This document shows positions 8,325-15,233 of a stretch of 32,791 nucleotides of DNA, one piece after another (the first letter of the stretch is position 1; each line of letters opens with the position of its first letter). This stretch comes from an uncultured Hungatella sp. (GTDB lineage: Bacteria; Bacillota; Clostridia; Lachnospirales; Lachnospiraceae). Made by a program: the position numbers and the translations under genes. The notes beneath the pieces were generated by a model. The model saw nothing but the letters and a program-made list of their open reading frames with translations, made no database searches and was not told the origin of the DNA. The DNA lies in the NCBI GenBank assembly GCA_910588325.1, contig CAJUPP010000044.1:1-32791 (forward strand), written 5' to 3'.

Positions 8325-8588
8325 TCCGTGCGTCTCACTTTGTGCAGGTATCACAGACGTTACCTGTGCAGTTAACTCAGTCCAGGCACCCTCACGTCAC
8401 ACAGAAGGTTTCACTTAGTGCTGCTGCATTCCTGCCCTGACACGGTTCATGAATTTCTGTTGCGTAAGACCCAAACGTCATCGCCACTTACACAGGGCAG
8501 CTCTGCAACAGACTGCCCGAGGTGAGACATCACCCCTGCTGGAGCGGATTGCAGGTACAGGGCACCGCTATCTCCCCGGCTGCACGGA
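8325..8588 (-). ncRNA. ffs: Signal recognition particle RNA, large (Bacillus-type)
   Basis: About 264 nt. The 5' part has the Alu-domain sequence seen in Bacillus scRNA (GGGGAGATAGCGGTGCCCTG followed by ACCTGCAATCCGC). The conserved TGACGTTTGGGTC segment and then GAATTCATGAACC-like sequence lead into domain IV. The M-domain binding hairpin is CAGG-GCA-GGAA-TGC-AGCAGC (8421-8439). Here the usual TCC/GGA stem around the GGAA loop is replaced by a compensating GCA/TGC pair. The ends CCGTGC and GCACGG pair to close the molecule. The RNA with Ffh targets membrane and secreted proteins. It has its own promoter and terminator. Exact ends are inferred from the closing helix. Confidence 0.93.
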
Positions 8589-8614
8589 AACTTTATGGCT
8601 GATTAACAATAAAA

Positions 8615-8643
8615 AGTATACCTTGCTATTGAGGGTTTGTCAA
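8615..8643 (-). promoter_or_regulatory. Promoter of the SRP RNA gene
   Basis: On the minus strand a perfect TTGACA (8638-8643) is followed after 17 bp by TATACT (8615-8620). Transcription would begin near 8608, leaving about 20 nt to be trimmed from the 5' end of the mature RNA. Confidence 0.85.
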
Positions 8644-8679
8644 GGAGGAAGTCTGGGGCCTTTCTGTTTCCGGTGAATT

Positions 8680-9153
8680 TCATAAGGTTTTTTTCCCCTT
8701 TTTCTTTCGCAGGTTCTTAAAAAAATCTGTCAACATATGGGAACATTCTGACTCCAGAATCCCGGTTTCTACCTCCACCTGATGGTTAAATCCAGGCTCA
8801 TGAAACATGTCCAGCACAGAACCGGCACAGCCAGCTTTAGGATTCATGCACCCGATAACCACTTTGGGAATCCTTGCCTGGACGATGGCTCCGGCACACA
8901 TGGGACAGGGCTCCAATGTGACATACATAGTACAGTCTTCCAGTCTCCAGTCTCCTATCTTTTTGCAGGCTTTTTTTATGGCCGAAATCTCTGCATGGGC
9001 CAGTACGGACTTATCAATGATTCGTCGGTTATAGCCTCTGGCAATAATTTTCCCCTCATATTCAATAACACAGCCAATGGGAACCTCCCCTAGGCTCTCT
9101 GCCCTTTTTGCCTGTTTGATGGCGGCTTTCATATACGATTCCTGTAATGTCAT
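8680..9153 (-). CDS. tadA: tRNA-specific adenosine deaminase TadA
   Basis: A 157-residue cytidine-deaminase-fold enzyme that converts adenosine 34 of tRNA-Arg(ACG) to inosine. Zinc ligands and catalytic Glu are in HAE (53-55) and PCPMC (82-86). NPKAGCAGSVLDM and the C-terminal FFKNLRKKKGKK tail are typical of TadA rather than free-base deaminases. The ATG follows GGAAAGGGAACAGGT. It lies upstream of the SRP RNA gene in the same direction, a neighbourhood often seen in Firmicutes, and is divergent from the radical-SAM gene. Confidence 0.95.
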   Translation of the reverse strand: MTLQESYMKAAIKQAKRAESLGEVPIGCVIEYEGKIIARGYNRRIIDKSVLAHAEISAIKKACKKIGDWRLEDCTMYVTLEPCPMCAGAIVQARIPKVVIGCMNPKAGCAGSVLDMFHEPGFNHQVEVETGILESECSHMLTDFFKNLRKKKGKKTL

Positions 9154-9158
9154 ACCTG

Positions 9159-9223
9159 TTCCCTTTCCAATGTGTTTATGGTATACTTTTATTTAGTATA
9201 AAAGATCTGAAAGGAATTGAAAA
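9159..9223. promoter_or_regulatory. Overlapping divergent promoters of tadA and the radical-SAM gene
   Basis: TATACT on the plus strand (9182-9187, with an extended TG at 9179-9180) and TATACT on the minus strand (9195-9200) form the arms of an inverted repeat. The -35 regions are weak (TTCCCT at 9159-9164 and, on the minus strand, TTTTCA at 9218-9223), each 17 bp from its -10. The two start points would nearly coincide. Confidence 0.5.
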
Positions 9224-9230
9224 CATTTTT

Positions 9231-9929
9231 ATGAAAATATGTGGGCTTCAAAAAACAACTCTCTTAGATTTTCCGGGTCATGTGGCCGCAACGGTGTTCT
9301 TAAGCGGCTGCGACTTTCGGTGCCCTTTCTGCCATAATACGGACCTTATAACTGGGAGCGCAGCAGAATTAATGTCTGTAGAACAACTGCTTGCGTTCTT
9401 AAAAAAGCGGGCTGGGATTCTGGAGGGTGTCTGTATCTCCGGCGGCGAACCGACGTTATCCGGCACGGAATTGGAGGTACTGATTGATTCTATTAAAAGC
9501 CTGGGGTATCTGGTGAAATTGGACAGCAACGGATACCATCCGAAACTGCTGAGAAAATTGTGTGAAAATCATCTATTGGATTTTGTTGCTATGGACATAA
9601 AAGCAGGACGCTCCCATTATAAGGAAGTCTGCGGTGTTGCCAGATTAAATATGGACGCTATTGAGGATAGTGTTTCTTTTTTGATGGAAGGAAAGATTCC
9701 TTATGAGTTTCGTACAACAGTAGTAAAGGGGTTGCATAATTCTGAGGATTTCAATGATATTGCCCAGTGGATTGGGGGGTGCCGCCAGTATTTTCTCCAG
9801 GGTTTTGTGGACTCAGGTAATGTGCTTAAGGAGGGGTTCTCGGCTTTTACCAGAGAGGAACTGGAAAAGTTTCTTTCTATTATAAAACCCACGATTCCTG
9901 CTGCCAGAATACGCGGAGTGGATTATTAA
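9231..9929 (+). CDS. Anaerobic ribonucleotide reductase activase-like radical SAM protein (NrdG2 type)
   Basis: A 232-residue radical SAM enzyme. The CxxxCxxC cluster ligands are Cys27, Cys31 and Cys34 in GCDFRCPFC, followed by SGGEP (70-74) for SAM binding and DSNG and DIKA motifs. The opening MKICGLQKTTLLDFPG is characteristic of the NrdG2 subgroup of glycyl-radical activases (TIGR02495). By family it would install a glycyl radical on an anaerobic ribonucleotide reductase or another glycyl-radical enzyme. No such partner gene is present in this window. The start at 9231 is preferred because family homology begins there; an AAGGAA lies 15 nt upstream. Substrate assignment is an inference. 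Confidence 0.82.
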   Translation: MKICGLQKTTLLDFPGHVAATVFLSGCDFRCPFCHNTDLITGSAAELMSVEQLLAFLKKRAGILEGVCISGGEPTLSGTELEVLIDSIKSLGYLVKLDSNGYHPKLLRKLCENHLLDFVAMDIKAGRSHYKEVCGVARLNMDAIEDSVSFLMEGKIPYEFRTTVVKGLHNSEDFNDIAQWIGGCRQYFLQGFVDSGNVLKEGFSAFTREELEKFLSIIKPTIPAARIRGVDY

Positions 9930-9960
9930 GATTCCAAACAACGAAACCTCCGCCTGACTA

Positions 9961-11796
9961 TTAAAAGCCAAGGCGAAGGTCCGTATACCAGTATCCAAAC
10001 CGATTATCGTTTGGGGGCTGGTTTTTTGACATGACAAAGTTGGGGAATCCAAACATGGATGCCATATATTTTTCATTGCTGTAATAATGCCCCGGTACTC
10101 CCAGCAGGAAACGAGTCCCTCCATTGGGGATAGCTAAACGAGCCAAAATCAAATAGCGGTGATTGTAGTAGCCGTGGAGAAGAAAACTGTTGTTTCCATA
10201 AGTCCAGATTTCTCTGGGAAGAAGACCGATATCCTGGGGTTTGATAGTTAAAATTTCGCTGTCTCCATCATAGTCAAAGGCCTGGATTTTGGGATAGGTT
10301 CTGCAAAAATGCTGCCACAGAGTTTCCATCTCCACCCCTTCTCCCGATTCTTCTCTTTCTAATTGCCCTGACTGCTGCCTCCGGTTTATTTCCTGTTCCC
10401 CCATCTGCTGTAATATAGGAGACAATGGTTGGACAGCCTGTTCTTGGGTTTGCTGCGGCACAGAAGATGTTGGCTGAATTATCTGCTCTCTTGCTCCTTG
10501 AGATTGCGATGGTGTGGTTGTCGCCTGCTGAGGCATCATGTCCTGATAATATTGTTCCTGCTGGGGAATCCCATGTACGGGTCTTCTGGCAAAATACCCC
10601 TGGAAGGGCTGCTGGCGAGGCTGAACCTGGCTCTGATATATCGTTCCCGGCATAGACCTTCGATAAGGCTGCGGTTGTGGTTGAGCCTGTGATTGGACTT
10701 CCGCCTGGACCGTTTTCTGAAGTGGCGCTTCTACCTGTGGCTGGACTATTCCCCGGGATGGCGCTTCTGCCTGTGGCTGGACTGTTCCCCGGAATGGCGC
10801 TTCTGCCTGTGGCTGGGCTGTTCCCTGGGATGGCGCTTCTGCCTGTGGCTGGGCTGTTCCCCAGGATGGCGCTTCTGCTTCAGCCGATGCCTGCGGCTGT
10901 TTTTGGAACTGTTGTTCCTGATTCTGCGGCTGAAGCTGCAGTTGTATGTCTCTCTCCTGTATCCGCTGGCTCTCCGGTTTTACTTTTGGTGTTTCCAGTG
11001 TCTCCTCATTCAATTCTTTTTCAAGCTGTTCCTGTGGTGACAAATTCTGCTGCCCGTCCGGCACCTCCTGATGCTGTTCTTCGAACCTCTGCTGCAGTTG
11101 CGGCCGCTCTCTCTCCATTTGCTGCCCTTTGTCAGCTGGTTTATCTGCTGCCTGTTCCTCCTTTTCTCTGGGCCACAGGATTTTTTGGGGTTCCTCCTTT
11201 CGCGGCTGGACAAACGTGGAAGGAATCTCCTCCGTATCCTGGGAAGAGGGGGTATGGGTTTCCTCTTTCTGATTTTGGGCCTGAATCTCTGCCTCGATGT
11301 TCTCCACAACGGAATTTTTATGATTTGCCACTACATCTTCCAGTTTCTTCTCACTGATTACAGACTCCGGAACCTGGCTCATCTCTTTCTCTTCCGCCAG
11401 TTCGGAAACTGCCTCCTCCAGTTCTACTTCCGCCGCATGAGCCACTGCATCTTCCCAGATTGTGGTATAGTTCTGCCAGGAATCCTCCATATTGTGAATG
11501 GTCAGCCCATAACACTGGTCAATATTCTGGTCAGAACCTGCCACATGGTCCACTGCGACACTGGTTCTGAACTCACCGGCCCCATTGCGCAAAAATATTC
11601 TTCCCAAGAATATTTCACTGCCGGTGGACAGTAGAAAGACTCCCATATCCTGGTTTCCTAAAAAAACCTTCCTCACGCTCACCTGGATTCTGCACTGCCC
11701 ATTTCTGGTCTCTAATTTGGCAAATCCAATATTTTTTCCTTTTACTCCGCCCTCATATGCGTATATGTATGATATTAATCTGCGATAATTAGACAT
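9961..11796 (-). CDS. DUF6128-like Q/P-rich protein of unknown function
   Basis: A 611-residue protein in three parts. Residues 1-115 form a beta-rich domain (YAYEGGVKGKNIGFAKLE, VFLGNQDMGVFLL). Residues 115-490 are low-complexity Glu/Gln/Pro, with four to five 12-residue repeats AEAPSxGTxQPQ. Residues 491-611 form a conserved globular domain with FDYDGDSEILTIKPQD, GYYNHRYLILARL, FLLGVPGHYY and MFGFPNF. The C-terminal domain matches what I remember of DUF6128 proteins in Lachnospiraceae. There is no signal peptide or membrane segment. The ATG follows GGGGTGACAGT. It is divergent from nagB with overlapping promoter space. The function is unknown; the two ends may be partner-binding domains joined by a flexible linker. 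Confidence 0.75.
   Translation of the reverse strand: MSNYRRLISYIYAYEGGVKGKNIGFAKLETRNGQCRIQVSVRKVFLGNQDMGVFLLSTGSEIFLGRIFLRNGAGEFRTSVAVDHVAGSDQNIDQCYGLTIHNMEDSWQNYTTIWEDAVAHAAEVELEEAVSELAEEKEMSQVPESVISEKKLEDVVANHKNSVVENIEAEIQAQNQKEETHTPSSQDTEEIPSTFVQPRKEEPQKILWPREKEEQAADKPADKGQQMERERPQLQQRFEEQHQEVPDGQQNLSPQEQLEKELNEETLETPKVKPESQRIQERDIQLQLQPQNQEQQFQKQPQASAEAEAPSWGTAQPQAEAPSQGTAQPQAEAPFRGTVQPQAEAPSRGIVQPQVEAPLQKTVQAEVQSQAQPQPQPYRRSMPGTIYQSQVQPRQQPFQGYFARRPVHGIPQQEQYYQDMMPQQATTTPSQSQGAREQIIQPTSSVPQQTQEQAVQPLSPILQQMGEQEINRRQQSGQLEREESGEGVEMETLWQHFCRTYPKIQAFDYDGDSEILTIKPQDIGLLPREIWTYGNNSFLLHGYYNHRYLILARLAIPNGGTRFLLGVPGHYYSNEKYMASMFGFPNFVMSKNQPPNDNRFGYWYTDLRLGF
10705..10878 (-). repeat. 36-bp in-frame tandem repeats
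   Basis: Four units of 36 bp (starting at 10878, 10842, 10806 and 10770 on the minus strand) plus a degenerate fifth encode AEAPSxGTxQPQ. The units are nearly identical in DNA, indicating recent duplication inside the linker of the DUF6128-like protein. Confidence 0.88.
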
Positions 11797-11835
11797 ACTG
11801 TCACCCCTTTGCTATATATCTTATGTAGTTACCCA

Positions 11836-11864
11836 TTGAAAGTATGACAAAAAAATGTTAAAAT
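11836..11864 (+). promoter_or_regulatory. Promoter of nagB
   Basis: TTGAAA (11836-11841) and TAAAAT (11859-11864) are separated by 17 bp, 28 bp before the nagB start. I did not find a clear NagR- or CcpA-type operator beside it. Confidence 0.65.
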
Positions 11865-11892
11865 AACTTTTACTATTTATGGAGGTGTCAGT

Positions 11893-12621
11893 ATGAAACT
11901 TTACAGAGCAAAAGATTACAAAGAAATGAGCAGAAAAGCCGCCGATATCATTTCGTCTTTGGTCATTTTAAAACCAGATTGTGTTTTGGGCCTTGCAACC
12001 GGTTCTACTCCCATTGGAACCTATGAGGAACTGGTGAGACGCTATCAGAACGGTGTTCTGGATTTCTCTCAGGTATGTTCCGCAAACCTGGACGAATATA
12101 AGGGGCTTACAAGAGATAATGAACAAAGCTACTACTATTTTATGTACAACAATCTTTTCAAACATGTGAATATTAAATTAAAAAATACCAATATTCCTAA
12201 TGGCATGGAACCGGATTCTCTGGAAGAATGTCTGCGGTATGAAAAAGTTATTGACTGCTTAAACGGTGTTGACCTGCAGCTTTTAGGCCTTGGACATAAC
12301 GGACATATCGGCTTCAATGAACCGGCTGAGGCTTTTGAAAAAATTACCCACTGTGTAGATTTAACCGCCAGCACCATTGAAGCCAACAAACGTTTCTTTG
12401 AAAAGGAGGAAGATGTTCCCAGACAGGCGTATACTATGGGAATTGGAACCATCATGAAGGCGAAAAAAATTCTTCTCATTGTCAGCGGAGAAGATAAGGC
12501 GGATATTTTACAGAAGTCTCTATGCGGCCCTGTCACGCCTCACGTCCCGGCTTCTATCCTTCAACTTCACAATGATGTGACCATAGTTGCAGATGAAGCT
12601 GCACTTTCCAGAATGAAATAA
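11893..12621 (+). CDS. nagB: Glucosamine-6-phosphate deaminase
   Basis: A 242-residue enzyme that converts glucosamine 6-phosphate to fructose 6-phosphate and ammonia. The phosphate loop is GLATGSTPIGTY (33-44), the catalytic Asp67 lies in NLDEY, and GLGHNGHIGFNEP (132-144) carries His138 and Glu143. Asn replaces the E. coli Asp141, as in Bacillus NagB. The length matches the short Firmicute form, which lacks the extended C-terminus of E. coli NagB. GGAGGTG precedes the ATG at a good distance. No nagA or PTS gene lies next to it. It converges with rsmA, with 8 bp between stop codons. Confidence 0.95.
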   Translation: MKLYRAKDYKEMSRKAADIISSLVILKPDCVLGLATGSTPIGTYEELVRRYQNGVLDFSQVCSANLDEYKGLTRDNEQSYYYFMYNNLFKHVNIKLKNTNIPNGMEPDSLEECLRYEKVIDCLNGVDLQLLGLGHNGHIGFNEPAEAFEKITHCVDLTASTIEANKRFFEKEEDVPRQAYTMGIGTIMKAKKILLIVSGEDKADILQKSLCGPVTPHVPASILQLHNDVTIVADEAALSRMK

Positions 12622-12629
12622 TAAAACCT

Positions 12630-13511
12630 TTAAGAAAGTTCCTTCAGTTCTGAATGTCGCAGGCAATCGGCGAGAGCAGCAAATTGTCCTAATGTCAGTG
12701 TTTCGCCCCTTACGGCCGCCGGAAGGCCAATGCTTTCAATGGCTGCCAGAATGGTTTCCTTTGAATAGGGAATATCCGGCGAGTTATTGAGACCGTTTTG
12801 AAGGGTCTTGCGTCTCTGGTTGAAGGAAGCGCGGATTAGCTGAAACATAAACTTCGGATCGTCCACCTGAACCGGCGGGTTCTTATGCCGGGTCAGACGG
12901 ATGACCGCAGAACCTACGCCTGGCCTGGGGATAAAGCAATTGGGCGGAACATTGGCTGCAATATACGGCTTGGCATAATATTGAACGGCCAGAGACAATG
13001 CGCCATATTCCTTATTTCCCGGCCCTGCCTGCATACGATCCGCCACTTCTTTCTGAACCATGACAGTTATATTGTCCAGAGGGACATTGCTTTCGAACAG
13101 CTTCATAATAATCGGCGTGGTAATGTAATAGGGAAGGTTTGCCACTACCTTAACAGGTTTTCCGCCATTGTATTCCTGGGCAAGAGCACAGATATCGGTC
13201 TTTAAAATATCCTGATTCATGACAATTACATTTTCATAGGGCGCCAGGGTCTCATTCAAAATGGGAATCAGGCTGCTGTCTATTTCTACCGCTATTACCT
13301 GCCTGGCATGTTCCGCCAGATGCTGGGTCATGGTTCCGATTCCGGGACCGATTTCCAAAACACATTCCTCTTTCGTAATCTCTGCGGCACGGATAATCTT
13401 TTGTACTACATGGGAATCAATAAGAAAATTCTGGCCGAATTTTTTCTGGAACGTAAATTGATATTTTTGGATGATTTCAATGGTGCTTTTGGGTGTTCCC
13501 AGAGTTGCCAT
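12630..13511 (-). CDS. rsmA: 16S rRNA (A1518/A1519) dimethyltransferase
   Basis: A 293-residue KsgA/RsmA methyltransferase that dimethylates two adjacent adenines near the 3' end of 16S rRNA. The N-terminus has KKFGQNFLID (23-32). The SAM motif is EIGPGIGT (53-60), acidic motif II is VEID, and the catalytic NLPY is at 125-128. SFNQRRKTLQNGL is in the C-terminal domain. The start at 13511 is preferred to the ATG six codons upstream, because AAAGGA lies 8 nt before it. It is last in the metG-traX-tatD-rsmA run, 77 bp after tatD. Confidence 0.96.
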   Translation of the reverse strand: MATLGTPKSTIEIIQKYQFTFQKKFGQNFLIDSHVVQKIIRAAEITKEECVLEIGPGIGTMTQHLAEHARQVIAVEIDSSLIPILNETLAPYENVIVMNQDILKTDICALAQEYNGGKPVKVVANLPYYITTPIIMKLFESNVPLDNITVMVQKEVADRMQAGPGNKEYGALSLAVQYYAKPYIAANVPPNCFIPRPGVGSAVIRLTRHKNPPVQVDDPKFMFQLIRASFNQRRKTLQNGLNNSPDIPYSKETILAAIESIGLPAAVRGETLTLGQFAALADCLRHSELKELS

Positions 13512-13588
13512 GGTATGGTTCCTTTCCATTTTCTGTTTTCATTTTTCCTTGATTTTTTTACAGGCTTTCCTGCATTGCATGCCCTGTT

Positions 13589-14386
13589 TTATCGGACACT
13601 GGCAGGTCCCTGTGAAGCAATTGAAATACGGTACAGCGACCTTGCATTCTCACTGGTTATGGCAATAACCTCTTCCTGTGAAATACCTTTTAATTCACTG
13701 ACTGCTTTTACTACATAGGGCAGATTCAGGGAAGAATTTCGTTTGCCGCGATTGGGCACCGGAGACAGATAGGGACAGTCTGTTTCAAGGACCAGTCTGT
13801 CCATAGGCATATAGGTTACAACCTCTTTTAATTTTTTCGCATTGGTAAAGGTAACTACTCCTCCGATTCCCAGATAAAATCCCATATTCAAATACTCTCT
13901 TGCCATCTGGACACCATAGGAGAAACAATGGATGACTCCGCCGATTTCTTCTGCTTTCTCTGCTTTCATAATATCCAGTGTATCTTTGGCGGCATCACGG
14001 CTGTGAATCACTACCGGCAGCTTCACTTTTCTGGCCAGCTTAAGCTGCCGTACAAACCAATATTTCTGTACCTCTTTATCTGGCTCATCCCAATGGTAAT
14101 CAAGGCCGATTTCTCCTATTGCCACTATCTTCGGCTCTTGTGACACTTCTTCCAGCCAGGCCATCCGTGATTCGCTTAACTCCTCTGTCTCGCTGGGATG
14201 AACCCCTATTGCGCCATAAATAAACGGATATTGCCTCATCAATTCCAGCGTGTTTTCTACACTCCGGATGCTGGCGCTTATATTTACTACGTTCTCCACT
14301 CCATTGGCCTTCAGACCGGACAGCAGCTCTTCTCTGTCCTCTGCAAAGGCTTCGTCATCATAATGAGCATGGGTATCAAATATCAT
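13589..14386 (-). CDS. tatD: TatD-family metal-dependent DNase
   Basis: A 265-residue TIM-barrel hydrolase. The metal ligands are visible in order: HAHYD (6-10), GEIGLDY, VIHSRDA, VIHCFS and LETDCPYLSP. TatD proteins act as 3'-5' exonucleases or DNA repair and proofreading nucleases. The ATG at 14386 is chosen because GGAGG is 10 nt upstream; the in-frame ATG three codons earlier is almost touching that GGAGG. It is positioned between the TraX-like gene (40 bp upstream) and rsmA, in the common metG-tatD-rsmA order. Confidence 0.95.
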   Translation of the reverse strand: MIFDTHAHYDDEAFAEDREELLSGLKANGVENVVNISASIRSVENTLELMRQYPFIYGAIGVHPSETEELSESRMAWLEEVSQEPKIVAIGEIGLDYHWDEPDKEVQKYWFVRQLKLARKVKLPVVIHSRDAAKDTLDIMKAEKAEEIGGVIHCFSYGVQMAREYLNMGFYLGIGGVVTFTNAKKLKEVVTYMPMDRLVLETDCPYLSPVPNRGKRNSSLNLPYVVKAVSELKGISQEEVIAITSENARSLYRISIASQGPASVR

Positions 14387-14426
14387 TTTTACCATTCCTC
14401 CATAGAAGTTTCTGAGAGTACTATTC

Positions 14427-15164
14427 CTATAAAAATAAGGCCCTCCACACTCCGTATAAAAACAGCAAATGCACTGGGTAAAAGGCATAAAATAAATATT
14501 TCAAACTGCCTTTTCCCTTTGTTCCATTGTAGAGCCGGATTGGAATAAATGCCAGAAATGCTGTCAATTCCCAGCTGATTGCCAGCGAACCGCTGATGGT
14601 CTGCATCCTGGGATTCTCCCTTGTCATATACAAAAGCACTGTAAAGATAACCCCAAACGCCCCATAATCGGATTTCAGCACAGCTGCACTTAAGCAGCAC
14701 AATCCTACTGCGGCTATCTGCTTCCATAAGGATTTTTTATCCTCCCATCTGCGGATCCCGTATAAAGCCAGAAGTGCAAAGAACAGCGTGAAAAATACGT
14801 TCTGATAACCAAAATAAAAAGGGATGTGGAAAACAGCCAGATCAAAGGGGATTTCTGATAAAAATCCGAAAGTCAGCAGGCGTATTCCGTATTTCTTTAC
14901 ATTTCTTGTGTGGAGAAAGCCTTCTACTAACACAAAGGCAAAAATAGGGAACGCAATCCGGCCCACAAGACGCAGGATCAAATCTGTCTGCCACCAAATG
15001 GGCTTGGAGGGAAAGGAGGCGATATCGGATAAAGAAAGCGTCATTCCGTCCTTTAGAATTCCGCCTTCGATGAGTACGGCACCGATATGGTCAATAAACA
15101 TGGTGGCGACCGCGATTATTTTCAGGGCAGTGCCGCTCAGGCCTTTAGAGGATGCTTTTTCCAT
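14427..15164 (-). CDS. TraX-family membrane protein
   Basis: A 245-residue protein with about seven to eight hydrophobic segments. Near the N-terminus it has GLSGTALKIIAVATMFIDHIG, the signature of TraX-like proteins. TraX of the F plasmid is needed for N-acetylation of pilin. Chromosomal Firmicute members of the family have no proven role and are likely membrane acyltransferases. Starting at 15164 puts AAAGGAG 7 nt upstream; an in-frame ATG eight codons earlier lacks this. It sits inside the metG-tatD-rsmA cluster, which usually lacks such a gene. No conjugation genes are nearby. Confidence 0.85.
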   Translation of the reverse strand: MEKASSKGLSGTALKIIAVATMFIDHIGAVLIEGGILKDGMTLSLSDIASFPSKPIWWQTDLILRLVGRIAFPIFAFVLVEGFLHTRNVKKYGIRLLTFGFLSEIPFDLAVFHIPFYFGYQNVFFTLFFALLALYGIRRWEDKKSLWKQIAAVGLCCLSAAVLKSDYGAFGVIFTVLLYMTRENPRMQTISGSLAISWELTAFLAFIPIRLYNGTKGKGSLKYLFYAFYPVHLLFLYGVWRALFL

Positions 15165-15189
15165 CAGAGGACTCCTTTGCTCTTTCAAG

Positions 15190-15222
15190 AGAGGGTGCAG
15201 TATAAACCTTACCGCACCCTCT
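15190..15222 (-). terminator. Hairpin between metG and the TraX-like gene, possible attenuator
   Basis: AGAGGGTGC (15190-15198) and GCACCCTCT (15214-15222) form a perfect 9-bp stem with a 15-nt loop, just after the metG stop. No T-run follows on the minus strand. It is more likely an RNA-processing or partial-termination hairpin than a full terminator. Confidence 0.4.
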
Positions 15223-15233
15223 GTTTATATCTA

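Noticed and set aside
9947..9979. CCTCCGCCT/AGGCGAAGG inverted repeat as a terminator between convergent genes
   Set aside because: It has a mismatch, a 15-nt loop and no T-run, and half of it is coding sequence of the DUF6128-like gene.
10677..11357. 226-codon plus-strand frame opposite the DUF6128-like gene
   Set aside because: Its Leu/Pro/Ala-rich repeats mirror the sense-strand 36-bp repeats, and no start signal supports it.
14427..15164. TraX as evidence of a conjugative element
   Set aside because: The gene sits in a housekeeping cluster and no relaxase, mating-pair or integrase gene is nearby; chromosomal TraX-like proteins are common in Firmicutes.
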